From Cytophagales bacterium (GTDB lineage: Bacteria > Bacteroidota > Bacteroidia > Cytophagales > Bernardetiaceae), in assembly GCA_004293815.1 (NCBI GenBank), contig RDZD01000015.1, positions 45,806 through 109,805 on the forward strand: a stretch of 64,000 nucleotides of DNA, written 5' to 3'. Every line of letters begins with the position of its first letter. Position 1 is the stretch's first letter. Shown here in pieces: positions 15,555 through 24,480 of the stretch. A program made the position numbers and the translations under genes. A model generated the notes under the pieces. It had not been told where the DNA came from. It was given only the letters and a program-made list of their open reading frames with translations, and made no database searches.

Positions 15555-16838
15555 CTATGGTTTGATACCTGCCAGCAACTCTAAAAGTGGTTTTATTTTT
15601 AGCTTGCATTCCTCGTATTCTGCCTGAGCTTCCGCATCGTAGGTGAGTGCGCTACCCGCCTGCGCATAAAGATAGCTCTGATTTTGGTTATAAAACACCG
15701 AGCGGATAAGGACACTAAAGTCAAAATCAGCATCAGGTGTTACATAGCCTATTGCACCAGAATAAATACCTCTAGCCTGATGTTCGTAAGTATCTATGAG
15801 TTCCATAGCGCGGATCTTTGGCGCACCCGTCATACTCCCCATAGGAAAAGCCATGCGCAGCGCATCTGTAAACCGCATATTAGGCAAAAGCTGAGACGTA
15901 ACTGTAGAAATCATTTGATTGATGTTTGTAAAAGCATAAATGCCAAAAAGCTCTTCTACTTTCGTAGAGCCTATCTCGGAGCATCTGGCCAAATCATTTC
16001 GCACTAAATCCACAATCATCATATTTTCAGCGCGTTCTTTTTCGCTATTGCGCAGAATAGCCTGCAAGTCTGCGTTTTCTTTGGGATCTAAGCTTTTACG
16101 GATAGTCCCTTTTATAGGCTGTGAAATGAGTTTTTGAGCTATTTTTTTCAAAAATCTTTCGGGTGAGGCACTCACAATCTCCCATTCACCGAGCTTGGCT
16201 AAGCAGCCGAAAGGCATAGGATAAGCCGCCTGCAAAGCCTCAAAGAATGCCATTGCATCAAAATCGGCTATAGAGGCTTCGTAAGGCAAGCAATAATTCA
16301 CTTCGTAAATATCTCCTTCAAAGATGTGTTGCCTAAAGCTCTTAAATACATCAAAATAGGTAGGTTTGGTAACCAGCTCTTTCAAATGCACTGGCTTTGG
16401 CACGGGCTTGGGTGTTATCCGCTGTTCTAAGATGCTTTTCCAAAGTTTGTCTATGGGTTCTTGGGCAGATATTTTGATTTTAGATTCATCATCCTCCCAT
16501 TCTATGAGAACAGACGGTCTAAAAAATACCAAAGCGGGTTCTTTTAAGGTATGAAGAAAACGCGTGGCAATGTTTTCCACATCATGTCTCATCTCATAGC
16601 TCAAAAAGCCAAATAGCCAACCAGGCTTAGCGTTCCAAAACTCCCATAACTTATCAAATCCCCCCACAGGTTCTGAAACAAGACTGTCCTTCCCCACGGC
16701 TAGCATTTTTTTAAAGCCGCCATAAGGATAATTCATAGTAATAGGATTGAGAAAACAGTGATGAGGCCATAGTCTAGCCCAAGCCAATAGTTGAGGCAAA
16801 AGAGCTTTATCCCAGTGTATGCTTTGGGTATACTTCAT
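15555..16838 (-). CDS. pabB: Aminodeoxychorismate synthase component I
   Basis: 427 residues from the ATG at 16838; a TTG two codons earlier is also open. The PIKGT motif (residues 241-245) has the lysine used by PabB for a covalent intermediate, in place of the alanine of TrpE. SASPERFL, then ENMMIVDLVRNDL, then MGSMTGAPKIRAMELI and GIYSGAIGYV complete the chorismate-binding domain. It makes aminodeoxychorismate for folate in the cytoplasm. It follows obgE by 21 bases on the same strand and is probably cotranscribed with it. Confidence 0.93.
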   Translation of the reverse strand: MKYTQSIHWDKALLPQLLAWARLWPHHCFLNPITMNYPYGGFKKMLAVGKDSLVSEPVGGFDKLWEFWNAKPGWLFGFLSYEMRHDVENIATRFLHTLKEPALVFFRPSVLIEWEDDESKIKISAQEPIDKLWKSILEQRITPKPVPKPVHLKELVTKPTYFDVFKSFRQHIFEGDIYEVNYCLPYEASIADFDAMAFFEALQAAYPMPFGCLAKLGEWEIVSASPERFLKKIAQKLISQPIKGTIRKSLDPKENADLQAILRNSEKERAENMMIVDLVRNDLARCSEIGSTKVEELFGIYAFTNINQMISTVTSQLLPNMRFTDALRMAFPMGSMTGAPKIRAMELIDTYEHQARGIYSGAIGYVTPDADFDFSVLIRSVFYNQNQSYLYAQAGSALTYDAEAQAEYEECKLKIKPLLELLAGIKP

Positions 16839-16859
16839 AAGCAAATCAGAAGAGTTGGC

Positions 16860-17861
16860 TTATTCGTTGGCTATTTGGATAGTTTGCCATATAAGATTCT
16901 TAAGCTCCGTAATGCCTTGGCCTGTTGCGGCAGAGAAAAACACAGGTTTGAGGCGTTTGGGAAGTTCTTCCAAAATGAGCTGTTGCAGTTCTTTATCAAT
17001 CAAATCAGATTTTGAAATGGCAAAGATATGTTTCTTGTGCATCAATTCTGGATTGTAAGCGTTCAGTTCGTTCAGAAGAATCTTGTATTGCTCATAAACG
17101 TTGCTGGCATCGGCTGGCACTAAGAAAAGCAGAATAGAGTTGCGTTCAATATGCCTCAGGAATCGCAAACCAAGCCCTCGCCCTTCGGCTGCTCCTTCTA
17201 TGATCCCAGGAATATCGGCCATCACAAAGGACTGATAATCTTGGTACTGTACCACCCCTAAGTTAGGTACAAGAGTTGTAAAAGCATAGTCAGCAATTTC
17301 TGGCCTAGCGGCAGACACCGCAGAAAGTAAGGTAGATTTGCCAGCATTAGGAAAGCCTACAAGACCCACGTCTGCCAGTAACTTTAACTCCAAAATAATC
17401 CATTTTTCAATAGAAGGCTCGCCTGGCTGCGCATATATAGGTGCCTGATTGGTAGAAGTTTTAAAGTTCGTGTTTCCTAATCCACCTCTGCCGCCTTTCA
17501 AAAGGATTTTTTCCTCTCCGTCTTCTAGAATTTCCAGCAATACTTCGCCTGTTTCAGCATCTTTAGCCAAAGTCCCTATAGGCACGTCCAGAATCACATC
17601 GTGGCCTTGCTTGCCTTTTTTATTGGCTCCTGCGCCTTTTTCACCATCTTCGGCAAATACGTGTTTACGGTATTTAAGGTGTATCAGTGTCCATCTGTTA
17701 CGCGAGCCGCGCAGGATGATATGCCCACCATTACCCCCATCACCCCCATCTGGCCCCCCCTGAGGCACAAATTTGGCACGCATAAAATGCGATGAGCCAG
17801 CACCGCCCTTACCAGAACGGCACATGATTTTGACATAGTCTATAAAATTGGGGGAGTCCAT
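16860..17861 (-). CDS. obgE: GTPase Obg
   Basis: 333 residues. The Gly-rich Obg fold is at 1-157 ([12 protein letters not shown], then [11 protein letters not shown]). The G domain follows with P-loop GFPNAGKST (169-177), G3 DIPGIIEGA and G4 SKSD. The enterobacterial C-terminal extension is absent, as in other Bacteroidota. It is a ribosome-associated, growth-controlling GTPase. A promoter-like sequence (TTG-N21-TACCTTCG) lies upstream, and pabB follows. Confidence 0.96.
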   Translation of the reverse strand: MDSPNFIDYVKIMCRSGKGGAGSSHFMRAKFVPQGGPDGGDGGNGGHIILRGSRNRWTLIHLKYRKHVFAEDGEKGAGANKKGKQGHDVILDVPIGTLAKDAETGEVLLEILEDGEEKILLKGGRGGLGNTNFKTSTNQAPIYAQPGEPSIEKWIILELKLLADVGLVGFPNAGKSTLLSAVSAARPEIADYAFTTLVPNLGVVQYQDYQSFVMADIPGIIEGAAEGRGLGLRFLRHIERNSILLFLVPADASNVYEQYKILLNELNAYNPELMHKKHIFAISKSDLIDKELQQLILEELPKRLKPVFFSAATGQGITELKNLIWQTIQIANE

Positions 17862-17882
17862 AATTATGTTTTTTTAAGTCTG

Positions 17883-17914
17883 CGAAGGTAGCGTTTTTTT
17901 CTCTATAAAAACAA
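17883..17914 (-). promoter_or_regulatory. Candidate obgE promoter
   Basis: On the minus strand TTG (17912-17914), 21 bases, then TACCTTCG (17883-17890), one mismatch from TAnnTTTG. It lies 22 bases before the obgE ATG. Confidence 0.35.
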
Positions 17915-18150
17915 CTTGGAAATGTAAAATTGTCAATTCAGCTTTCTACAACAGAGTTCTGCTAGCTCATCTCTGTCAATGAATTATGCTTTTGTTTTGT
18001 GGCGCACGAGCAAGAGATTCTACAAAAACAATTAACCTATACCGCTGTTAATCAAACACATGAAAGTCATCTCTAAAGCCAAAGAATGATTTTAATCTTA
18101 AAGTATGCAGCAAAAATACTGTTACTTTTATAATTATCTTGCTAAAATCA

Positions 18151-18181
18151 AAAAACGAAAAAGCTTAGCTTTTTCGTTTTT
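18151..18181. terminator. Symmetric terminator hairpin
   Basis: AAAAACGAAAAAGCT and AGCTTTTTCGTTTTT are exact complements separated by one base, so a stem of about 14 bp with a small loop forms, followed by T runs on both strands. It most likely ends transcripts of the minus-strand gene stopping at 18285. Confidence 0.8.
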
Positions 18182-18284
18182 TTTGTTTTTCTACAATAAC
18201 ATTGTTGTAAGCCGTACTATGATATTTGCATGAGGCATTAGTAAATATCATTGAAGTGCATGCCGTATAAAACTTAGCCGCAAA

Positions 18285-18791
18285 CTACATCTTTTTAAAA
18301 ATGATACCTATCTGAAAATAGCTATAGCCAAAAGCGTATAACATCACACCGGGCTTGATTTCGTACAAATAACCGCTCCATTTTTCAGAGCCCATGGCAA
18401 GCTCCACGTTATTACTGTACTGGTTCAGGGTATATTCCTGAACAGATTGTTGACCATCTGCCGCGGTAATTTGAAACTGCCCTATGAGATATTCAGGAGC
18501 GGTGAAAGAGCCAAACTCCCATATACCGCCATTACCTTTACCCAATTCTGCTTCTATTTTTTCAATATTTGTTACTACGTTTGCATCTTTAAATTCCGAC
18601 CCAACCACAACTTGAACTTGCCTCCATTTGGTGTCGGGAAGATAGTTGGATGTGTTTTTTACTTGATAATCATTGGTTACTGTACCAGGATTATAAGCCA
18701 TTATTTTAGTAATGTCGCTGAAGGTATATTGTTGAGCTTGAACCAAACCAGATATTAAGATAGCCAATACGAAAGTGAAAATAATACGCAT
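18285..18791 (-). CDS. Small exported protein of unknown function
   Basis: 168 residues with a signal peptide (MRIIFTFVLAILISGLVQAQ, cleavage after QA). The mature part begins QQYTFSDITKIMAY and is predicted beta-rich, with no cysteine and no lipobox. Its C-terminus is hydrophobic (GYSYFQIGIIFKKM). I recognise no family. It stands alone between a terminator and the lysS promoter region. Confidence 0.6.
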   Translation of the reverse strand: MRIIFTFVLAILISGLVQAQQYTFSDITKIMAYNPGTVTNDYQVKNTSNYLPDTKWRQVQVVVGSEFKDANVVTNIEKIEAELGKGNGGIWEFGSFTAPEYLIGQFQITAADGQQSVQEYTLNQYSNNVELAMGSEKWSGYLYEIKPGVMLYAFGYSYFQIGIIFKKM

Positions 18792-19145
18792 GTTGTTTGT
18801 GTTTTTTAGAGTTTAGAAACAATACTTATAGCTAAATACTTTACAAATTTAACGCCTTAGAGACTAAATTAGATGTGTTTTAGAGAGCTGTTTTTATGAA
18901 AAGCTGTTTTCTTTTTATCAAGACCCAAGAAGTTTAATGCTTGGGCGTTTGCATACAATCAATGCCATGATAGTTCTTAAACACTTCATTGTATCCCGTA
19001 TTTCTCTTTGTGTTCTTATCTTAAAATTTAATGTTTTTTTGGGTTTCAGGAATAGAATGGCTAGTTTTGTGGTCTTACTCTTGATTTATTAAGATAAAAT
19101 CAGATTTATAAAAATCTATTACACCAATCCTAATTTTGTTTTGTT
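18792..19145. other. Divergent intergenic region upstream of lysS
   Basis: 354 bases without a gene. TAATTTTG at 19131-19138 is an exact -7 match only 8 bases before the lysS ATG, which would give a nearly leaderless mRNA. No -33 element is clear. A short AGATTT/AAATCT hairpin lies just upstream. Nothing else is supported. Confidence 0.5.
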
Positions 19146-20894
19146 ATGCAACTGAGCGAACAAGAACTATTGCGCCGCCAAAAATGCCAAGAACTGCGTA
19201 ATATGGGCATTGAGCCTTTTCCGGCTGAGCTTTTTCCATTCACACACCACTCTCAAGTAGCCAAACATGAGTTTGAAAAATGGGAAGCTCAAAAGGAAGA
19301 AAACCCACTAAAGGTAGTGCTGGCTGGCCGTTTGATGAGCTTTCGCATTCAAGGCTCTGCTTCTTTTGCTGAACTTCAAGACGAAAAAGGACGAATTCAG
19401 CTCTACTTTCGCCGCGACGACCTCTGTCCTACAGAGGATAAATCTCTCTATAACAACGTTTTTAAGAAACTCTTGGATATTGGTGACATTGTGGGGGTGC
19501 ACGGCCATTTGTTCCGCACACAACTCGGTGAAATAACCCTACACGTTACCCAGTTCAAACTACTTACAAAAGCCCTCAAACCCCTGCCAGTTGTCAAAGA
19601 AGCTAAAGACGATAGCGGAAACGCTATCACCTACGATGCCTTTTCTGATGCAGAAACCCGATACAGGCAGCGTTATGTAGATCTCATCGTCAACCCACAC
19701 GTCCGTGAGGTGTTCCGCAAGCGTACACGTCTGGTGAATGTCATGCGACGCTATTTAGATGCGCTCGGTTATCTGGAGGTGGAAACCCCTATCTTACAGC
19801 CGCTCTATGGCGGAGCTGCTGCCAGACCTTTCAAAACCCATCACAATACGCTTGACATGACGCTCTACCTGCGCATTGCGAACGAGCTTTATCTCAAAAG
19901 GCTCATCGTGGGCGGCTATGATGGTGTTTATGAGTTTTCAAAGGACTTCCGTAACGAAGGCATGAGCCGATTCCATAACCCAGAGTTTACGCAGATAGAA
20001 CTCTATGTGGCTTATAAAGATTATGAGTGGATGATGGATTTGGTAGAGGAAATGGTAGAGCAGATAGCCATTGAGCTTCATGGACAAACCACAGTGCGTG
20101 TGGGTCAGAATGATATCAACTTTGCTCGCCCTTGGAAGCGCATGACCATGTTTGAGGCCATACAGCATTACACAGGCGTGGATATTTCGCAGATGAACGA
20201 AGAACAACTGCGCACCACTGCCCAAAAGCTAGGTGTAGAAACCGATGCCACTATGGGCAAAGGCAAGCTTATTGACGAAATTTTTGGCCTGCATTGCGAA
20301 CATTTGCTCATTCAACCCACTTTCATTACCGACTATCCAGTAGAAATGTCGCCTCTAGCTAAAAAACATCGCAGTAAGCCTGGTTTAGTGGAGCGTTTTG
20401 AAGCTATTTGCAATGGCAAAGAAATTTGTAACTCGTTTTCAGAACTCAACGACCCCATAGATCAACGCGAACGCTTCGAAAGCCAAGTAGAGCTAGGCAT
20501 GCGCGGCGATGAAGAGGCTATGACGCTCGATGAAGACTTTTTACGTGCCTTGGAGTACGGAATGCCGCCCACCGCAGGTTTAGGCATAGGTATAGATCGC
20601 CTTTCTATGATTATGACGAACTCCGCCTCTATTCAAGACGTGCTCTTCTTTCCTCAGATGCGCCCTGAAAAAAAAGTGCATAATGCCACGGTGGCAGACT
20701 TCAAAGCCTTAGGCGTGGCCGAAATGTATGTGCCTATCATCCAAAAACTAGGATTTTGGACTATAGAAGACTTTAAGAAAAACACCGCCAATAAATTGCA
20801 CAACGATTTGTGTAGTATGCGTAAAAAAATGAAGCTTGAGAATGTGCCTAATCCCACCCAAGAAGAGGTGGAGAGCTGGCTAAGTCACTCCTAA
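19146..20894 (+). CDS. lysS: Lysyl-tRNA synthetase, class II
   Basis: 582 residues. The N-terminal OB-fold anticodon-binding domain (about 60-165, [18 protein letters not shown]) is followed by the class II catalytic core with motif 2 [18 protein letters not shown] and motif 3 [13 protein letters not shown] (about residues 477-489). A C-terminal extension of about 70 residues after FFPQMRPE forms a helical tail ending in TQEEVESWL, as seen in other Bacteroidota LysS. It charges tRNA-Lys in the cytoplasm. It is followed by a stretch of inverted repeats. Confidence 0.97.
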   Translation: MQLSEQELLRRQKCQELRNMGIEPFPAELFPFTHHSQVAKHEFEKWEAQKEENPLKVVLAGRLMSFRIQGSASFAELQDEKGRIQLYFRRDDLCPTEDKSLYNNVFKKLLDIGDIVGVHGHLFRTQLGEITLHVTQFKLLTKALKPLPVVKEAKDDSGNAITYDAFSDAETRYRQRYVDLIVNPHVREVFRKRTRLVNVMRRYLDALGYLEVETPILQPLYGGAAARPFKTHHNTLDMTLYLRIANELYLKRLIVGGYDGVYEFSKDFRNEGMSRFHNPEFTQIELYVAYKDYEWMMDLVEEMVEQIAIELHGQTTVRVGQNDINFARPWKRMTMFEAIQHYTGVDISQMNEEQLRTTAQKLGVETDATMGKGKLIDEIFGLHCEHLLIQPTFITDYPVEMSPLAKKHRSKPGLVERFEAICNGKEICNSFSELNDPIDQRERFESQVELGMRGDEEAMTLDEDFLRALEYGMPPTAGLGIGIDRLSMIMTNSASIQDVLFFPQMRPEKKVHNATVADFKALGVAEMYVPIIQKLGFWTIEDFKKNTANKLHNDLCSMRKKMKLENVPNPTQEEVESWLSHS

Positions 20895-20902
20895 AAGAAA
20901 TC

Positions 20903-21091
20903 AGTGGCAAACACGTTTGCAAAAACACCGAAACCAAAACTGCATTGAAGTCGCAAGCGAGCTTAAGACCTCATGGTGGCATCGGCAACAAACGTGTTTC
21001 CACTTTCGTCTACTCTATCCAAAAAACTCGACAGAAACAGAGTTGAGACTCCTTAAAGTCTCTCGTCCTTCGTTAAAGACATGTAGTCTTT
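20903..21091. repeat. Cluster of inverted repeats between lysS and the baseplate gene
   Basis: AGTGGCAAACACGTTTG (20903-20919) is inverted as CAAACGTGTTTCCACT (20989-21004) with a one-base gap. The first arm is also a small dyad on its own (GCAAAC-AC-GTTTGC, 20907-20920). Three short hairpins follow: AACTC/GAGTT (21025-21044), GAGACT/AGTCTC (21045-21062) and AAAGAC/GTCTTT (21075-21091). No T run follows, so this is not a simple terminator. A structured RNA, a MITE-like relic or a complex 3' end of lysS are all possible. Confidence 0.5.
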
Positions 21092-21119
21092 GCCTTTCGC
21101 TAAAAAACGTTGACGTATT

Positions 21120-23975
21120 TTACTTTGCTAAGCCGTTGCAGTATAAAGCGTGTAAAAGACGCGTCATGTTGAAGCTATGCTCCTTATAAGCTTCGCTAGT
21201 TCGCTCTGCAATATTCTTTAGCCAATCAAAAAACACAGTCTCAAACTCTTTAGCTTCCTTCCAGTTCAGGAAATAGCAAAAGGGTTGTATGTGAGCAGGC
21301 GTGTGCCTCTTGACAGCTCCTTCCACAAAAACTCTAAACTCATTACTCTGGAAACGCACTGGCCAGCTAGGAAACACAAAACTGAGACGGAAAGCATAGA
21401 AAACTTCAGGGACATCTAGACTCTCGCTATGATGTTTGAGCCTTATAGTCCGTTCAAAGCGTGGTTGTACATGGGAATGTAATACATTGCGGATAGCGTC
21501 CAAGTCTACTTGGGCCTTTTCGCGGCTTTCGTAAGGTTTAATATGGCTTAGCGAATACAGCGTATTGGACGTTTGGAAGCATAGCCAGAAAGCATTGTCA
21601 GACTCCCGCCTGATAAAATAGTTAAGCTCTTGCAAAACTTCTTCTTTTATAGCCTTAATGCTGTCTTCTCTCGATTTCGCGCTCAGTGGAGTATCATAGA
21701 CAAACTCAAGACCAATTTCTTTGAAGTGAAAAGCAAACATAAACACTTCTTCGTCTGGACTAGGTCTTAGCAGGTTGTGCTCCACAAGGTGCATGGACTC
21801 AGAAAGATAATTGAGCTTTGCAGACAATTTCTTTAAGGCAGAGAGAGCCATAAAAGCATCATTGAGAGAGGGAAACATCCCGGCATCGCACCACTCTTGG
21901 CTGTTAGTATCTTTATAAACCAAATAATGAAGGCCAGTACCAGAACCATCATTACCAATACGGAAGTTCATGCTATTTAAAGAAAGCCTCAAAAAGCTAT
22001 CTTCTATGCAGTTGGAGAGAAAAGGAATCGTCTTGCGCAACAGAAATTCTTCATAGGCTGCATCGGCACTCATCATTTCGGTTTCAGGGTCGGCCAGAAT
22101 AAAGTTTTTCTCTATATACTCCGCTGTGAGTGTCGTATTCTCTATGATTGCATTGTCGTTCCAGAGTTCATTAGTTCCTGCTTGAACAAGTTCCAAACCA
22201 GCTTCGGTAAAACCATGAAACATAGACTGTTGAAGCGCATCGCTAGCGGAATCAGCCAAATCCAAAGCCAAGATAAGTCTGGCTTCGATACCAGCCGTAT
22301 GCTTGAAGTGTTGATAGTCTAGTGCCTGCCCTCTAGCACGCGAAAAGTCTGCTAACCGCTTCAAGAAATTAGACTTTGCTTTGAGCAAATGCTCTTCGTA
22401 GGCCGCTTCTGAATGATAACAATTGAACTTAGCCAAATCGTATTGCGAAAAATTTTCGCCATAGATAGCGAGCATATAGTCCAAGAATCGGGAGCGGCGG
22501 TTTGTGTTATCCTCTAGTTTTTGATTGAGAGATTCAAGTGCCTCTGCATAATTGTATGAACTTGCTATTTGATCAAAGCTCAAAATGCCGTAGTCTTTTT
22601 TAACCAAATTGAAACTCTTGACACTAGGCACCTTGGTGCTGATGTTTTGCGAAAAATATGTTTTGGTGGAGTGATTTACAGAGAATAAATTGGGCAGAGC
22701 CTCCAGTTGCGCCAAATAATTGGCCATTATTTGCTCAAAAAACATCAGGTAAGCCTTAAGTTGCTTGACTTGAGCGATTCTTTCGGCTGAAGCCGAAGAC
22801 GACACTCCAAACTCTCCTAAGCCATATATTTCTGGAAAATGATTTTGAATAGAGTAGTAGTTAAAATCAATTTTGCGATTTACTTTTGCTGTAGCCAGTC
22901 CGTTTAGCGCATTTTCGGTGATATAAAGGCTTCGGTTCAGGTTTTTTTTGTCTAAATATTTGATTAAGGCTTTTTTGAAATCTGGCTGGTAAACAATCCC
23001 GTTTTTGAGAAAAACAATGATTTGTTTTTTAAATAGCTCCTCAATTAAACCAATATCTAAGCGTGGTACCTGATTGTCATTGAGTGTTATAAGTTCTTGT
23101 TTTGTAACCTGACCGTCCACCAACACTTTAAAGTTTGTGATGTTTATAACATCCTCAACAGTCATCATAATTTTGGACAAATCAGATGCAGCAAATTCTT
23201 TAACTTTAGGTTTCATGTCGGCATTATCCATGAAGCCATGCTTTAAGAAAGGCCCCTCGAAGATTTCTAACACATTGTCATTGTAACGTTTAGAAATTTC
23301 TTCAAAACTATAGAATCTAAGTTCAGGTGTCAGATGGTTATCTAAAATAAACAGAATATCGGCTAAAATATCTTCTACCGTTCTTTTTTCATTCGTTTGT
23401 ATTTGGCAGCTAAAAGCTATGGGCAATTCGTCCAAAACATGAATATCACTAATATCTTCACAAAGATTACGGTATTTTAAGTAGACGTTCTTACTTTCTT
23501 CCAAAATACGTGCACAACCTGCCTCATCGTTTTTGAGATAGGGAGCCGCCTGAAGTTTGATAACATAAAGCCCCTTCTGGCTATATGCGGCTGTTTGAAG
23601 AGGTTCAAGCCATATATTCAAGACTCCTTTTACTTCGTCAAAAATGACTTTGCGATAATCGTCTACCGTAACTGGATAGCAGGAAAGTATATCTTGCGGT
23701 TCTAGCAAAGCTAGCAGGGCCTTATTCATGCGCCCTAGCTTAGGGTCGGCCAACAGATTTTGGATAGGCGTTTGAGTCTTGAAAACAAGCTCAGTAAGCG
23801 CAAAACAGAACTGCTCTAGGAGGGTAATGCCAGGGTCGTGCTCGTTATAGTCTGTCCAATGGTCACCTGCCAAAGCTTGAGCGTAGTCCAATGCTTTTTG
23901 TCTGAGGTATTTAAAATCTAAAACAGAACCTAAATGCGTGCGTTCAAAAGGAATAAAACTAAGTTCTTGAGCCAT
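21120..23975 (-). CDS. Contractile injection system baseplate protein (Afp11/Afp12-like)
   Basis: 951 residues. The N-terminus has the baseplate signature W-T-DYNEHDPG-ITLLE (residues 40-54) used by gp6/gp7-like wedge proteins of injection systems. The C-terminal 80 residues carry FVFPSWPVRFQSNEF, then HTPAHIQPFCYFL and a FFDWLKN end, which close this large baseplate family in Bacteroidota. The middle is long and poorly conserved. Baseplate wedge proteins link the spike hub to the sheath and trigger contraction. It is on the same strand as the sheath and tube but lies 7 kb away, with menF, pabB, obgE and lysS in between. Confidence 0.85.
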   Translation of the reverse strand: MAQELSFIPFERTHLGSVLDFKYLRQKALDYAQALAGDHWTDYNEHDPGITLLEQFCFALTELVFKTQTPIQNLLADPKLGRMNKALLALLEPQDILSCYPVTVDDYRKVIFDEVKGVLNIWLEPLQTAAYSQKGLYVIKLQAAPYLKNDEAGCARILEESKNVYLKYRNLCEDISDIHVLDELPIAFSCQIQTNEKRTVEDILADILFILDNHLTPELRFYSFEEISKRYNDNVLEIFEGPFLKHGFMDNADMKPKVKEFAASDLSKIMMTVEDVINITNFKVLVDGQVTKQELITLNDNQVPRLDIGLIEELFKKQIIVFLKNGIVYQPDFKKALIKYLDKKNLNRSLYITENALNGLATAKVNRKIDFNYYSIQNHFPEIYGLGEFGVSSSASAERIAQVKQLKAYLMFFEQIMANYLAQLEALPNLFSVNHSTKTYFSQNISTKVPSVKSFNLVKKDYGILSFDQIASSYNYAEALESLNQKLEDNTNRRSRFLDYMLAIYGENFSQYDLAKFNCYHSEAAYEEHLLKAKSNFLKRLADFSRARGQALDYQHFKHTAGIEARLILALDLADSASDALQQSMFHGFTEAGLELVQAGTNELWNDNAIIENTTLTAEYIEKNFILADPETEMMSADAAYEEFLLRKTIPFLSNCIEDSFLRLSLNSMNFRIGNDGSGTGLHYLVYKDTNSQEWCDAGMFPSLNDAFMALSALKKLSAKLNYLSESMHLVEHNLLRPSPDEEVFMFAFHFKEIGLEFVYDTPLSAKSREDSIKAIKEEVLQELNYFIRRESDNAFWLCFQTSNTLYSLSHIKPYESREKAQVDLDAIRNVLHSHVQPRFERTIRLKHHSESLDVPEVFYAFRLSFVFPSWPVRFQSNEFRVFVEGAVKRHTPAHIQPFCYFLNWKEAKEFETVFFDWLKNIAERTSEAYKEHSFNMTRLLHALYCNGLAK

Positions 23976-23980
23976 TATGG

Positions 23981-24187
23981 TTAGCTGTTTTTTAATCTGT
24001 TTGAGGGTTTAACAATTTTGCTGCTTTGGCTTGGCTGCGCTTCTGGCTGACGGAGTTGGTCGTTAGCTTGGGCGTTTATCTTACCAATGAGTTCATAAAC
24101 TTGATTGAAAGGCTGCTGTCCTAATGACTTTAATATCATGTTGGCCTCCTCAAGCGAAAGCTCTAAAAAAATAGTATTCTTTTTCAT
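23981..24187 (-). CDS. Small protein coupled to the baseplate gene
   Basis: 68 residues, ending 5 bases before the baseplate ATG. The N-terminal half reads LSLEEANMILKSLGQQPFNQ, then VYELIGKI, a helix-turn-helix-like amphipathic pattern also found in short uncharacterised proteins of tailed phages and other bacteria (recalled, not searched). The C-terminal half is a disordered Gln/Pro/Ser/Lys tail. Tight spacing suggests translation with the baseplate protein and possibly a chaperone or connector role; this is inference. Confidence 0.6.
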   Translation of the reverse strand: MKKNTIFLELSLEEANMILKSLGQQPFNQVYELIGKINAQANDQLRQPEAQPSQSSKIVKPSNRLKNS

Positions 24188-24400
24188 CTAAAAAAACAGT
24201 CTGGCCGCTAAAACTATTATCTGGTGTATTTGCAAAACTAAACATCAAAGCCTAAAATCCAAAATTATTTGCCACAAAAAATGTTTATTCATTTTTTTAG
24301 TTTAGATGCATAAAAAATATTTTCTTGAATCAACTATTTTTAAAAAAATTAGTGTATTTTTACGCTGAAAACCAGATTTGATTTTTATAGCATGAGCACA

Positions 24401-24430
24401 TTTGTTGCACGCAAAAATTGTTTTACTTTG
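24401..24430 (+). promoter_or_regulatory. Candidate promoter of the 7TM/SpoIIE gene
   Basis: TTTG (24401-24404), 18 bases, then TTACTTTG (24423-24430), one mismatch from the -7 consensus. It is 50 bases before the ATG. Confidence 0.4.
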
Positions 24431-24480
24431 CTTCTGCTTGAAATATACTTTGTTCCTAATTTGCTTAAGTTGTTTATCTT

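Larger units (their letters stand above)
17862..18284. other. Intergenic region upstream of obgE
   Basis: 423 bases without a supported gene. It contains the candidate obgE promoter near 17883-17914 and a strong hairpin at 18151-18181. The remainder (17920-18140) shows no ORF, tRNA or repeat that I can support. Confidence 0.6.

Noticed and set aside
20917..21189. 90-codon plus-strand reading frame between lysS and the baseplate gene
   Set aside because: It covers the inverted-repeat cluster and the 3' end of the baseplate gene, has Cys/Arg/Leu-rich random composition and no recognisable start context.
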